A stretch of 64,000 nt of DNA from positions 51,474,299 through 51,538,298 of the forward strand of contig CM072525.1 in assembly GCA_036898135.1 (NCBI GenBank). The letters run 5' to 3'. A program made the translations under genes and the position numbers. The first letter of the stretch is position 1. Each line of letters begins with the position of its first letter. The notes beneath the pieces are model-generated. The model did not search any database. It was not told where the DNA came from and was given only the letters and a program-made list of their open reading frames with translations. Shown piece by piece: positions 44,911-57,368 of the stretch. The stretch comes from Oncomelania hupensis. Lineage: Eukaryota; Mollusca; Gastropoda; Littorinimorpha; Pomatiopsidae.

Positions 44911-46535
44911 TACACGCATGTGTGTGTGTGTGTGTGTGTGTATGCGTGTGTTTGTTTTAAAATTGGGATTCAGTTGTTATGGGAACAGGACAAATGCTAA
45001 AAAAATAAAAATAAAATTAAAAAATTAAAAAAAACAAACAGCAAACACACACACATACACAGAAATCTACGACAAGGCCTGAAGCAAGACAACGTTTTTA
45101 AAAGTTAGAATTTCCAGTGGCAGTTATGAGTACTGCTCAAATTATCGTCCAATAATCAGTTTCCAGAGAAAGAGAGACGGACAGACAGACAGAAAAACAG
45201 ACACACAGAGAATGAGCATGAAGAGATTGACAACAGTAGTACAAGAAAGGACGAACGACAAGCACATCAATAAATCCACGTGATCCGGATTTACTACTTT
45301 GATGTGTAGCCCCTTGCATTGGATCTTACACCTCACTCAAACAGCATGTTGCGGCATACACGTCTCACAGCATGAAGCACAAACTGAGCAATATGTTGTT
45401 TCTCAGAACACACAACAATGACACTTTAACACGGAAACTAAAACATAAGCTTACTTTGTAATACAATTTGTACTTCCACTTCAGTGGGGCTGAAAGGCCA
45501 AGAGTAGTAAGTAGCCAGCAAGTGAGCACCTCGTTGAGTTGGATTCTGTATCGGCCAGCGCACTGCGCAGCCAAAGCGCTTTAATAGAGCGATTACATAG
45601 AAGGAACAAAATGCATATAGTTAGTTATATAGTTACAATTCAAGGTACTCAGACTCCGAATTTAGACATTTCCCGCTCAAATAATGACATTTCATTGCCC
45701 CGAGGCCTATCTGTATAAAATACCTCCGCAAAATACCTGTGATATTATCTTGTACAAAATACCTGTGCTTCTGCGTTACTGTAAGGGGTGTAAAACTCGG
45801 GCAACGTGCTACCTCTTAAAGTCGCTGTGCGGTGTACTGTTGCTCGGCCTTAAATTTAAGGTGGATTCCAAAGGGTATGCGTAGCAATAAAACTCTACTC
45901 GTGGTCGTTGAGACACAAATCAACGGGTGGAGGGAAAGGTTATGTATATAACTGTGTACTATTTAACAACGCAAGCAACATCAGTTGTGTTGCATTCTAT
46001 TTTAATTGCTAAACTAGCCCCACATCTAATTGTTCAATGTCTAACATTATCGGAAATATTATATTTAATATCGTACTATTTTTTTTAAAGGAAAAGACAA
46101 ATCTTTATCAGTCCATGGCTTTACTTGAAGCAGACTTTAATAAATCGAGCGTTCGTAGATCGTAAGACGGGTATCTGTTGTTTTTATTTCTTCATAACGT
46201 TTAGCAAAATGTTTGTTAGGAGGTTTATTGGACAACAGTGTAGAAAGCGAAGACTTGGTTTATCAGTCTCTGTTTTACATACTGACGGCTACAATGATAA
46301 GTGTAATCCTACCATACATATACAGATAATAGTGACATTTCCAAAGTACGAGATCAGGATTCTAGGTGTTTACACTTAGTCCTACTACAACTATAGATAA
46401 TGCTTACAAGCCTAAGTGTAGATCATTGTTGTCTAACAGATGCCATTGTGTTTGGCGCGGTAAGGTTAAAAAGACGAGATCAGTACCTTAAAATAAATGC
46501 GACCTAACTTAACAAAAAATCAACCATTAGACTAC
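44911..46535. other. Intergenic, nothing recognised
   Basis: TG and A-rich runs at about 44922-45035. No gene recognised. Confidence 0.45.
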
Positions 46536-46539
46536 TTAT

Positions 46540-46742
46540 TTATGGGGGGGGGGGAGGGAGAGGGGGTGGTAGGGGGATGAGGGTGAGGGGGTGGTAGGGG
46601 GATGACAAGTGATGGGGGGAGGGAAGGGTTATCTTTTTACAGTGACGTGTTCATATTATTTTGCACTGAGAGAGAGAGAGAGAGAGAGAGACAGACAAAC
46701 AGACACACACACAGAGACAGAGAAAAAGAGAGACCGACAGAC

Positions 46743-46824
<82 letters not shown>
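46540..46824. repeat. G-rich tract and (GA)n microsatellite
   Basis: A GGGGGTGGTAGGGGGATGA direct repeat (46560-46610), then (GA)n with CAGA interruptions from 46668 to 46824. Confidence 0.92.
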
Positions 46825-46828
<4 letters not shown>

Positions 46829-47139
46829 CGGGTGTATGTGGAGAGAAAGGTCAGGAGCGTCAGAGGAAATAAGAAAGAAGAGATTTACGATGCGGGGTCC
46901 TCCCACATTTCCCCTAGGAAAGCGGAAGCACGAGAAGTGAATGAATCCTGATTAGATAAGGCCTTTAGCACCATCTATCAATTAGCGGACCATTCTGCCG
47001 AATTCCACTGCGCCTATTTCATCTGGTCGTTTTCATTCTATGTTATTGCTGATTCTCGATCAGTGGATTCCCATCCTTATGACTTCTACTGCAGTTATTC
47101 CTATTCTGACAGATCTTAAAGATTCCCATTCCCATTCTG

Positions 47140-47144
47140 CAGAC

Positions 47145-47177
<33 letters not shown>

Positions 47178-47199
47178 GTCTGTGTGTGTGTGTGTGTGC
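47140..47199. repeat. (CT)n then (GT)n
   Basis: CT units grade into GT units. Confidence 0.92.
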
Positions 47200-48648
47200 C
47201 AATTCCTTATTCCCAGTTTAAGCATTCTTCTTCTGCCAATATTCAATGTGGCAATCTCTCTTCCGCCTAGATCTATAACCCTTCGGCCCGAAATTTTGCC
47301 AATATTCATTCTGTGGAATCCTTTTCGCCGTTTGTAATTTCGCCGATATTCGATTGATATCTACATCAGAGAATTTGACACATTAAAAAATGTCAAGTAA
47401 ATGTAATTGTAAAAGTTCTGTGATTACTCAGATTTGTTAAGGTCATGATGACTTTTTAAACCAGCAATGCACGTACGTCAAGCACGAATCAAACGGATGC
47501 TATGTTTTTTCATCAATGGCATTAGTAATATAAAGTACAGTAAAAGAGCCCTAGGCCATGAGAAGAAAATGTTTTGCGTTAAAAACAAAACGATCAGAAA
47601 AGAACACAAACACACCGAACTGCAGGTCTGGAAAAACCCATATTCCTAAAAAAAAACTACATTCGAAGACTGCCACGGTCCCCTAGTCTGTGTGACGTAA
47701 CGTGTTGGCGTGAGAAGTGACGTAATAGTTGAAGATAGACGGGTGGTTGGAAGAAGAGTGCAACAACCTTGAAATCACATTCTTTCTTCCAATACACATT
47801 GCATAACCTTTCAACACCTGGGGCGGTATTCAGGAATCAATTATCAAGCGGGTAAATCCGCGAAGAAGTGAGTAATTCCGTACCCTGTTGTATTTATCCA
47901 CTGGATAAATGCTTCAGACTGACACATGCACTCAATGTGTTGGGGTGAATGGAAAGACATTGTTACTCTTCCTGCATCTTTTTTCTCGTCCTCTTTCTTC
48001 AACCTCGCGATCCCATCATTAGTAATCCATCCGCGATCATCATCAGGGCTAGAAATTAACTTTTTTCTTTGGGGGCCACCGGGCACCTTGATTGAAAAAT
48101 TTGAGGGCCCACAAGCAACTTTCGGGGCCCAACTTGAAAAATAATGCAAACAAAAAAACAAAAGAATTATTGAAAATATAATAAGTAGAAAGTACAATTT
48201 GTCTGATAATCTAAAATAAAAACAATTGAATTTCCAATTTTGCTGAGTGATGTCATTTTTATTTGCCTTTTCTTTCACTTTCAAACATTACCAACAAAAA
48301 AGGGGAAAAAAAACACACACACATTCAGTGACACACATATTCCTGTGACTAGTGAGCCTGAAATGGCCATTAAACAAAATAGAAAAAAATCAAGTGAGTC
48401 TCTTGTATAATACTTTTCAGTTTTGTGACTGAGTATTGCACCATTACATTTTTTATAAGAGTAACCTAACAAAATATCTGACCGGTGTGGGTTGCTTCCC
48501 TTGGCCCAAATACGAAACTGCCGAGTAGAGCTAGCTGTAGCAGACGAATTATTTTGCGGGCCAAGCGGGCCCTTCGTTTTTCAACTTTCCGAGCCCGAAA
48601 TCAACTTTGCGGGTTTTTGGCCCCGGGCCCCCGCTAATTTCGGGTCCT
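47200..48648. other. Intergenic, nothing recognised
   Basis: A GGGCGGTATTCAGGAATC motif near 47821 resembles the end of a DNA transposon, but no matching opposite end was found. No gene recognised. Confidence 0.45.
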
Positions 48649-48649
48649 G

Positions 48650-48717
<68 letters not shown>

Positions 48718-48773
48718 CATCATCCTCATCATCATCATCCTCATCATCATCATCATCATCATCAACATCATCG
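48649..48773. repeat. (ATC)n microsatellite
   Basis: About 40 ATC units with ATCCTC interruptions; gives a poly-His frame. Confidence 0.95.
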
Positions 48774-49437
48774 CCTTGTTCTTCTTCTCCTCACCCTTCA
48801 TTCTGTTCTTTCATATTTTTCCTTATCGACGATTGTGCATCAGTTCTGATAGTGGCGCTTTTTCTTCCTCTATTCCCTCTCACTCTTCAGTAGCTTCCTC
48901 CTTCCCACATTCCTTCAAATAAGCTTACTCCTTTTCAGTCGGGCAGATTTTCTTAAAAGCTGCATCGCCAAAACCTTCAACGTCCTTTTCATCTTGTCTT
49001 CCATTTTCCTTTTCTTCACCTCTCTCGTCCACTCTTTCATCAATTCTAACAGATCAACACAGTCAACAAGATCTTCAAACCTTCACCGCCCGACTGATCA
49101 TCTTCTTCTGCCTCTTGTTCTTCTTCGTTCACTTCAATATCTCTTCCTGAACATCTTGCAATACCCTTTCCCGCATCAATTCTACTCTCACACCCACCTT
49201 CTCATGCAAGAGTTCTAAAAGTTCAACACAGCAGGGCGGATTTCCAAAGTTGCTAAAAGGGCGTAGTATGGATGTGGAGCACGTCTACATATCTGACTGA
49301 CACAGACCTATCAATCATAGGCTTGATATAATCACATTCAGGAGTCCCGTGCGCTTCTGCAGCTTCTGATATCCAGATAGGCAGTGCACCAGAGGTTGTG
49401 GTGTTCTGCGCCTGAATCAGTCAGCGTGGCCACCCCC
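48774..49437. other. Intergenic, nothing recognised
   Basis: Pyrimidine-rich; no gene recognised. Confidence 0.45.
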
Positions 49438-49446
49438 CTCTATCAC

Positions 49447-50030
49447 ATTACATTACATTACATGATTATTGCTTTAGGTCCAGCTGACTCTTCCGAGACA
49501 AATCAGGACCGGACAACCCCCGATCCGCATAAAAGATCTGCTGAAACAACCCTAGTGGTAAAACCGAAAGCTCTTAACCAGCCAGTCACTTTACAATAAA
49601 GACATCCCACGCAGGGGACGGCTGAGGCTTCACCCCAACTTATCGAACCCCCGTTTACAAAAACAAAATAGAATACAAACATCATTATAAATTATCAACA
49701 AAACACATACATATAAAATGCCTACATTGCTAAATAATAACATCATAGGACGCCCTAGTGACCACCTGGCAAAAAGCGTCCAATATTCCCAAGCTGATCC
49801 AACAGACCTCATACACAAATAAGGAGTCTTATCCCGGAAGAGTTTTCAAGAAAAAAGGTAGGAGACTGGGCTAGCGAAGAAGACGATAGTATAGCAGATT
49901 GATAGAACAGAGCAGGAATGAGAAAGAGCAAATGAGAAAGACAGCGACAGTGGGAATTTAAAGCACTAAATTTCCAGAAAGTGGGGATACTATTTATACT
50001 GAAACCCCCGGCACTCCAACGGGGGTCCCT
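49447..50030 (-). mobile_element. TAATG-tailed retroposon, copy 3
   Basis: Minus-strand copy of the 9615 and 35072 elements: (CATTA)n at its left edge, TATAAATAG complement near 49987-49998, and CCCCCGTTGGAGTGCC complement at the right edge. CTCTATCAC occurs at 49438-49446 and 50031-50039, a target duplication of at least 9 bp. Confidence 0.78.
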
Positions 50031-50344
50031 CTCTATCACTCATCGCATTGGCTTCCTGAGGAAAGCACGGATCATTGTGCGAGTGAGGTTGCAAGTGTGT
50101 TACTGTACAACATCTTCAACGTATTTATTATGGATTCTTCCTCCACGCTTTCACTGTCAGTATTACATTATTATTAACGTTCTTATTTAGGGCTTTACCA
50201 GCTCAAGAGCTGCTCAAGGCGCTGGCCGAAGCAGAATCTAGCTCCAGCCGTCCAAAGAGCCAACTTGCAGCCTTAGGCGCATAGTCTGTCCTAGACAACA
50301 AAGCACAACCAACTACTTTGCATATATAATAAACTAACCTTAGC
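50031..50344. other. Unassigned stretch
   Basis: Nothing recognised. Confidence 0.4.
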
Positions 50345-51195
50345 CCTTTTGGAAAGACAGGACCATCAGTCTACATTCCAAGATAAGACTGCAATATAAA
50401 ATATGTACAAATCCTATGTCCAACCTCACTTTGATTATGGCGATGTAATCTCGGATAATTATACAGACACTCAAGCTGGTTTATTGGGAAAACTCCATTT
50501 AGAAAATATTATAGATATTGTTGGGGCGGTGAAGGGGGCCAGCCATGAGTTGTATAGAGAGTCTGGACAATACACGTTGAAAGAGAGAAGGAAAAGACAT
50601 AAGCTACTTACTTTTCATAAGATGATAAACTATAGTGCTGTCCTAAGTACTTGTCCAACTTGGCCCCGCAACTAGTATCAGCAGTTAATCGCAGAAGGTC
50701 TCTAGAACGTAGAGTACCATCATACAAAACCGAACTTTACAAAAACTCTTTTCTTCTTTCAACCACGGTACTGTGGAATGATCTCCCCGAGGAAATTCAA
50801 GAAAGTCCATCCATTAGCTTATTAAAAAGACACCCTTCCAAAGATGACCACTTGTTCCACTGTATTATTTTTATGGGACACGACAGCAGCAGATTTTACA
50901 TGCCCGACTTCGACTTGGCGTAAGTAACCTCAATTACGACATGTTCCGCCGTCACATGTTAGAAGATCCAGTCTGTCATTGTGGGCATCCTGCAGAAACA
51001 TCTGAACATTTTCTCCTTTTTTGTCCTATATTAGGCACTGTACGTACGCAAACAATTAACCAATTAGACCCCACTTTTAGAAACACCAACACCTTATTGT
51101 TTGGCAGTGAACATCTCTCCCCACAAGAAACGCCAAAATCTTTTCAAAAGTTCACACATTCCTCACATCTAGTGACCGCTTCGTTTAGAAACTAG
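50345..51195 (+). pseudogene. LINE C-terminal remnant
   Basis: After about 50 bp matching the RTE-like FWKDRTISLHSK region, frames encode MYKSYVQPHFDYGDV, a LYRESGQYTLKERRKRHKLL-like run, SFLLSTTVLWNDLPEEIQ, and a zinc-knuckle-like CHCGHPAETSEHFLLFCP terminus. This is the usual C-terminal order of CR1/L2-related LINE polymerases. Frameshifts and stops are present. Confidence 0.7.
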
Positions 51196-53114
51196 CCCAA
51201 TTATGCAAGATTACATCTGATTGGTCACCCTAATACAAGTTAAACCAATCCCCGTTTGGTTCCCTCTCCCTAGCAGTTACACCCCACCCCTTTCGCACCA
51301 CAAGTTTATTAATAGCTGTCGGAGTAAAACTAACCAGATAATTGTCCATTTGAAACCGAATACACGAGGTCATCACTATTTTAATTATCTGTTCACGTGC
51401 AAACGCGCAGTCTCGAACTATTTCTATTTGTGTGTGTTGGTGTTGGTGTGGGTGTGTTGTATTTATTTTACTTTCAATTTTTACTTGCACGTTACTTTTT
51501 TTAATTTTCTGTTTTTTAATTCCCCCTCCTCCAAATTGATTTTTTTTCATCGTTTTAGATTGCTTCAGGGATTTATTTACCTTTTTAATCGACAGGCACT
51601 ATAGTGTGTAAAGTTTACTGTTGGGTGCATGTATCTGTTTCTCGTTAGTTAGTTCATTTAGTTATTTCTGTATTACTTTTTTGTTCTGTTCGATGTTATT
51701 GTATTACTTGTCTCTTATACTATAGTAGTATGTTTGTTTTCTTTTTATTGTTGAAAAGATTAATTAATATACTTTTGTTTTTATTACTTTGTACTTGTTC
51801 CTATTCGCCAGACATTTCATTCTTACCATTTGTCAGAGGGTAGCACTTATTTAAGCTTCCATTTTTGTGTGCTCTTTATGTTCTCAGTGCTTTGTTCGCA
51901 TGTCTCGTCAATAATAACATTGTGTTTAAACCAAAGCACAACCCTGGAAGATGGGTATGGGGAGGAGGGTCCTAGTGCATGCTGGGGGTATATATGTAGC
52001 GAGGTGTTAGTGCTTCTAATGTTAGCGGAAATCAGTGACTCGACTTTCAGCAAGCCCAGCTGATAACACTGGTGAGAGGAGAATACAGCACCACGTCAAA
52101 TCAGGCTCATCTCAGTGCCGTTTTTCTTTCCGCACGTCATACCCATCATTCTTGCTGAAGGATGCTTGGAATGACTGATGTTTCAGCACTCCGAAGGCTT
52201 GATAAATGGATTGGTTTATCGTTACAAACAAGAACAGGAAAGCAGACACAAAACAGTTGCACTTGCACTCGATCACGTCCTGACACACGTGCATCACTGA
52301 AGTAAAATCGCCAAATGAACAAAGCGACATGTCAAACACAACGCCAAGGTTGGTTTTGGTACGGGATAAGCACATTTTTACAAAACAGTTTAATTGAACT
52401 CTCTCGAAAAACAGATAACTACAAGTAGCGAGACAGAGATGGAACTTCACGAAGCAGGCCATGAGAAAAAGTTTCCATTACGATTCTCTCCCGTCTACGA
52501 CAACAACAACAACAACAAAAAGGAATCTGTATTACGTTTATTCCTTCAAAACAATTGATGGCCGGGCGTGGAGCGGTTAAATCCCATGAAAACACCTTTG
52601 TGTGAAGGATAGATATGTATGGGATGAACGTTTACCAGTGTGTTTAGTGACATGTTGTGAATAACTGCCAACACAAACTGATACCTCAATGGGGGTATGC
52701 GAGGGGTGGCGTTGGTTATGGAAGGGTGGGGTGGGGACAAGAGGACCTGGATGGTGAGAGGTAGTGTACCCTTAACTTCACAGCTGTGTACAACAGCTAC
52801 GGTGTACAGTGGAAGGGCGCAAACGACTAGATCCAGTAAAACACAAGCTGATATGTTTTAAAGACACATCACATATTCCTGACAAGCACGCATCTCTTTG
52901 ATAACTCCTTGCTACACACCGGCATACGAAACTAAAATCAGCGATAACCTCGCTCCGAAAGTAAGAAATACCCATCCACCCACGCGCCGTATATACGTCA
53001 CTTCTCGACATTGATGACGCAGTGCGGCGCGCGCACTGTTTCCTTAGAAAATAAAGACGGCAGCTGGGTGCCAGAACTCGGTCTTTCTAACCTAGTGCTC
53101 TCAGGCCAAGTTCA
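51196..53114. other. Intergenic, nothing recognised
   Basis: No gene recognised. A GCGC-rich stretch with TATATACGTCA near 52990 could be a promoter-like sequence, but nothing downstream supports a host gene. Confidence 0.45.
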
Positions 53115-53314
53115 GATAGTTCTCGGGGGCAGTGAGGTCTGGTGCTGTACGTCCCGCTCATCAAGGGGAGTGATGTTCAATTAATTACCTCTCACTCTCC
53201 AGATGTAGTGATAGCCGCGGAACCACTGTCTGGCCAAGCTGGCAGGAGGTTACTTGCATATGGCCTCTCCTACATAAATGTGTCCATAGCAGCACCCACT
53301 ACTGGTTTACCAGT

Positions 53315-53656
53315 TTGGTGCCCCTGTTACCACCAAGCCTGCTATGGGGGCGACTGAGTACCTGGCAGGATAACCAGGTGGGGCTGGATGAGATGGGCCA
53401 CATCCAGTCTTGTGCACGGCCTCGAGAAGGAAAACTCGCTAAAACCGAATGTCCCAACGAAGACGGAGTGCTGCTGACTATACCCCCTGGGTATTGTGTG
53501 GGAGTCCAAACGAGCGCACACGCTACCAGAAAAATGGACAATGCCTCAGATGGATATTTCGACATGGTGTCGTCCCCGTGGACCAAAGCCAGGCGGGGAC
53601 GGTGCCGGGCCCTCTGCCTCAAAGGGGCCCGCCTTAGCGACTGGCGGCTCTGCTGA
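53315..53656 (+). CDS. Possible upstream ORF of the I-like LINE (113 aa)
   Basis: A 113-codon frame inside the LINE, in another phase and overlapping the start of the 1290-codon frame by about 160 bp. It has Cys and basic residues (KARRGRCRALCLKGARL) but no zinc knuckle or RNA-binding domain I recognise. It could be a reduced ORF1 or a chance frame. Confidence 0.35.
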   Translation: MVPLLPPSLLWGRLSTWQDNQVGLDEMGHIQSCARPREGKLAKTECPNEDGVLLTIPPGYCVGVQTSAHATRKMDNASDGYFDMVSSPWTKARRGRCRALCLKGARLSDWRLC

Positions 53657-56600
53657 CCTGCGAACCAGGGGGAGGCAGAGTAGAGCAACTGGTCCACAAC
53701 CAACAGCTGTGACAGGCCTACGTGTGGTGCAGTGGAATGCGGAAGGCATCCAGAACAAGAAACCAGAGCTTCAAGCCTTCCTAAGAGACAACAAGATAGA
53801 CGTCATCTGCATCCAAGAAACCCATCTCACAGAAACCCGGAGATTCTTTGTCAGAGGTTACGACACCTACAGGCGAGACAGACCCTCAGGGCACAAAGGC
53901 GGAGTCATGACCCTCGTCCGACAAGGAATCCCCTCAGTGCTTACAGCGCAGACAACCGGAGAACTAGAGCTCCTGACAATTCAACTCTTTCTTCAAGGAG
54001 AAGAACTTTTCATCAGCAACTGCTACAGCCCTACAACATCGAGGCTCGACCTGCACACCATCCAGGCAGCAGAAGAGAGGCATCTCATCACCGGCGACTT
54101 CAACAGTCACTCACCGGCTTGGGGCTACAGCACAACGGACTCCAGGGGAGAAGAAGTCCAGGACTGGATGATGGACAACGAGCTGATCCTGATCAACCAA
54201 CCAGAGGACAAGCCGTCGTACTACTCCAGAGCATGGAAGAGCACCTCCACCCCTGACCTTGCCATGGCCACAGAGGACATTGAGAAGCGGACCACCAGAA
54301 CAGTCGGCAGTCAGCTAGGTGGCAGTGACCACCTCCCCATCACACTCCTCATTGCAGATGCAGCAACTGCACCAGAGTACTGCAGGAGGAGAGCCAGCTG
54401 GAATTTCAAGAAGGCCAACTGGGGACAGTACCAACAGCATGCCGAAGACCTTCTCAATGTCACCTTCACAGAAGACATCAACCAGAATGTCAAGAACCTC
54501 ACCTCCACCATTCTGACTGCTGCCAAGAAAGCTATTCCTCGTGGCTTCAGGAGGGACTACAAGCCTTACTGGAGCAAGAGGCTGGCGGATCTCCACCAGA
54601 GACTATCAGAGGCCAGAGAAGCCATGGAGCAGAACCCCTCCCCAGAATCAACCACGGAGCACAGCAAGATCAAGGATGAGTTCTCGGCTATCAAAACCAA
54701 GGAACTCCAAGAAAGCTGGAACGAGAAGACCTCAACTCTGAGCCTGGACAACAACACCAGCAAACTGTGGCAACTCGTGAAGGCCCTGAACGAGGACACC
54801 ACAGCAGCATATGGAACCACCGTGCTTGAGGAGAGTGGCACCTACCACACTGGCAAGAGAGCTGCAAACCTTCTGGCTGAAGCCTTCAAGGCTGAAAGCA
54901 CCATCAATGTCCCTCCACAACGAAGGAAAGAAGTAGAAGAGCAGCTTCAAACCAAGCTCTGCCTGCAGAACAATGCCCACCCCCCATCTATGACATCTGA
55001 CTTCTCCCTGGGAGAGCTCAACGATGCTATCAGGCGACTCAAGCCCAAGAAAGCTCCAGGCAAAGATGGAGTCTGCAACGAGCTGATCAAGCATCTTGGG
55101 CCAGCCGCCAAAAACAAATTACTGGAGCTCTTCAACCAGTCGTGGCGGTCAGGCGTCTTCCCCTCAGCATGGAAGGAAGCCATCATCATCCCCATACTCA
55201 AGAAAGGAAAGGACCCCAAGAGTAAGTCCAGCTACAGACCCATCAGTCTTCTGAGCTGCCTCGGCAAGACCCTTGAGCGTATGGTCAATAAGAGACTAGT
55301 GTGGCACCTGGAATCGAACAACCTGATCACCAAAGAACAGACCGCCTTCAGGAAGAACAGAAACACCGAGGACCAGCTGGTGTATCTTGCTCAGTCAATA
55401 GAGAACGCCTTCCAGCAGAAGAAGAAGGTCATCGCCACTTTCATAGACCTCTCCAAGGCCTTCGACAAGACATGGAAGGAAGGCCTACTCCTGAAGCTAT
55501 TGACCGCAGGTGTCGCTGGCAACTTGTTCAAGTGGATCAGAAGCTTCCTGGCACACAGAACGGCAAGGGTTAAGCTCAACGGCAACTTCAGCTACACCGT
55601 AAAGATCAGGGAAGGAGTCCCACAAGGAGGAGTGATCTCCCCAACTCTCTTCGTCGTTTTCATCAACGACATCACCAAGAACCTCTCTCGACACATCAGC
55701 CGCGCCCTGCATGCCGATGACGTCGCAATGTGGAACGCTGCCGAGTCCACTCCCACTGCTGTCGTCAGGATGCAAGAGGCTCTCAACAGCATCTCCAGGT
55801 GGGCAAGCGACTGGTGTGTCACCATCAACAGCCTGAAAACAGTAGCCACCTGCTTCTCACTCTCCAACACCAAAGAGACCCTGAAGCTGAAAGTCGGCAA
55901 CCAAGTGATACCGGAGGAGGAAACTCCAACGTACCTCGGTGTCAAGCTCGACAGGAGGTTTACCTGGAGTCCTCACATCCAGGAGATGGAGAAGAGAGCA
56001 ACCAGAAGATTGGCCCTCATGAAGAAGCTCTCGGGCACAAAGTGGGGTGCCAACAGCAGAATCCTCAAGCAAGTGTACACCGGCAACGTCCGTCCTGTGA
56101 TGGAATACGGTTCAGCAGCATGGTCCACAGCAGCCAAGAGCAACACCAGGAGACTGGCCAAAGTACAAAGCGCTGCCATGAGACTCATCACAGGAGGACT
56201 GAAAACAACACCCATCCACAAGCTGGAAACAACAACAGGACTCCTTTCCCTGGACCAAAGACGAGAAGAAAAAGTTCTGATCCAACATGAAAAACTACAG
56301 AGGCTGCCCTCACACCCAGCCCACCAATATCTACAACAGCCAACCAAGAACAGGCTGAAGCGGGATAGCTTCATCCATCAGGTCAAGAAGCTGGCGGCTG
56401 CCGTCCCAGACCTCCCAGCAGAACGAGAGCTCCTCCAGGACGCCGAGGACTGGGACACCCCGACTACCGAACTCATGTTCTGCCCTGACGTCCCAGGAGT
56501 GAGGTACAAGGGCGAGCAGTCAGAGGCTGCGCTACGCTCCCTCACTCTGGAGCTCCTGGACCTGAAGTATCCCAGGCCCATGTGGATCCACGCATACACG

Positions 56601-57368
56601 GATGGATCCTCTGATGCAGCCGTCAGCAACGGAGGCAGCGGACTACACCTGCGCTTCACCGATGGAAGCACCCTCTCCAGATCCCTGCCTGCTGGAGCCC
56701 GGTCCACCAACTACAGGGCTGAGCTCACTGCTCTTCATGAGGCTGCCCGGCTCCTTGCTGCAGAAGCGCCCGCCTCAAATATCGTCTTCCTGTCTGACTG
56801 CCGCTCCATCATCGAGAGCCTGCAGTCGCCCAGTGAACAGCTGGAAAGAGACACACAGCGCCTGTTGATTGCCCTCTCGCAATACACGAAGGTAGCAGTC
56901 CAGTGGATACCTGCTCACTGTGGTCTGTCAGGAAACGAGGAGGCGGACAGGCTGGCTAAGTCGGGCAGCAAAATGGAGCAGCCACACCCCCCAGTCTCTT
57001 ATAAGGAAGCCAAGACTCTGGTCAAGCGGCACTTCCAGGCAACCTGGACCACCCAGCATGACCCTCCATCTGACGACCAGATGGCACACCTCCAGCGCCA
57101 TGAACAGACCACGATTTTCCGGCTACGAACTGGTCACTGCCGCCTGCGTTACCACATGCATCGCCTTGGCCTGTCACACACCCCTGACTGCCCGTGTGGA
57201 ACAGACCTCCAGACCCCAGAGCACATCCTGCAGTCCTGCCCCCAGTACCAGAATGCCAGGACACAACTCTGGCCTGCAGGACAGACGCTGGACGTAAAAC
57301 TCTGGGGCTCCAAGCAAGACCTCGAAACCACTGCCCGCTTCATAAGTTTGACAAACCTGGACATCTGA
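53496..57368 (+). CDS. I-like LINE endonuclease/reverse transcriptase/RNase H polyprotein
   Basis: An intact 1290-codon frame. An APE-type endonuclease starts near residue 75: WNAEG at 80, QETH at 107-110, GDFN at 200-203, SDH at 277-279. It would nick target DNA. RT spans about 530-800, with KKAPGKDG, a YRPISLLS-like motif, FIDLSKAFD (motif A), the GVPQGGVISP motif and a catalytic HADD at 739-742, where many families have YADD or FADD. RNase H follows with D1036, E1076, D1101 and D1151. The end is a cysteine/histidine cluster (C1232, C1234, H near 1244, C near 1250). RNase H points to the I superfamily (I/Nimb-type). The first 70 residues are Pro/Gly/Arg-rich and the true start may be further in. 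The frame ends 33 bp before the GAA tail. All catalytic residues I can check are present. Confidence 0.92.
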   Translation: MWESKRAHTLPEKWTMPQMDISTWCRPRGPKPGGDGAGPSASKGPALATGGSADLRTRGRQSRATGPQPTAVTGLRVVQWNAEGIQNKKPELQAFLRDNKIDVICIQETHLTETRRFFVRGYDTYRRDRPSGHKGGVMTLVRQGIPSVLTAQTTGELELLTIQLFLQGEELFISNCYSPTTSRLDLHTIQAAEERHLITGDFNSHSPAWGYSTTDSRGEEVQDWMMDNELILINQPEDKPSYYSRAWKSTSTPDLAMATEDIEKRTTRTVGSQLGGSDHLPITLLIADAATAPEYCRRRASWNFKKANWGQYQQHAEDLLNVTFTEDINQNVKNLTSTILTAAKKAIPRGFRRDYKPYWSKRLADLHQRLSEAREAMEQNPSPESTTEHSKIKDEFSAIKTKELQESWNEKTSTLSLDNNTSKLWQLVKALNEDTTAAYGTTVLEESGTYHTGKRAANLLAEAFKAESTINVPPQRRKEVEEQLQTKLCLQNNAHPPSMTSDFSLGELNDAIRRLKPKKAPGKDGVCNELIKHLGPAAKNKLLELFNQSWRSGVFPSAWKEAIIIPILKKGKDPKSKSSYRPISLLSCLGKTLERMVNKRLVWHLESNNLITKEQTAFRKNRNTEDQLVYLAQSIENAFQQKKKVIATFIDLSKAFDKTWKEGLLLKLLTAGVAGNLFKWIRSFLAHRTARVKLNGNFSYTVKIREGVPQGGVISPTLFVVFINDITKNLSRHISRALHADDVAMWNAAESTPTAVVRMQEALNSISRWASDWCVTINSLKTVATCFSLSNTKETLKLKVGNQVIPEEETPTYLGVKLDRRFTWSPHIQEMEKRATRRLALMKKLSGTKWGANSRILKQVYTGNVRPVMEYGSAAWSTAAKSNTRRLAKVQSAAMRLITGGLKTTPIHKLETTTGLLSLDQRREEKVLIQHEKLQRLPSHPAHQYLQQPTKNRLKRDSFIHQVKKLAAAVPDLPAERELLQDAEDWDTPTTELMFCPDVPGVRYKGEQSEAALRSLTLELLDLKYPRPMWIHAYTDGSSDAAVSNGGSGLHLRFTDGSTLSRSLPAGARSTNYRAELTALHEAARLLAAEAPASNIVFLSDCRSIIESLQSPSEQLERDTQRLLIALSQYTKVAVQWIPAHCGLSGNEEADRLAKSGSKMEQPHPPVSYKEAKTLVKRHFQATWTTQHDPPSDDQMAHLQRHEQTTIFRLRTGHCRLRYHMHRLGLSHTPDCPCGTDLQTPEHILQSCPQYQNARTQLWPAGQTLDVKLWGSKQDLETTARFISLTNLDI

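Noticed and set aside
47821..47850. GGGGCGGTATTCAGGAATC as a transposon end
   Set aside because: No matching inverted end or flanking duplication was found nearby.
55700..55725. HADD instead of YADD as an inactivating change in the I-like LINE
   Set aside because: Both catalytic aspartates are kept, and as far as I recall HADD occurs in related RNase H-bearing LINEs, so it is not a clear defect.
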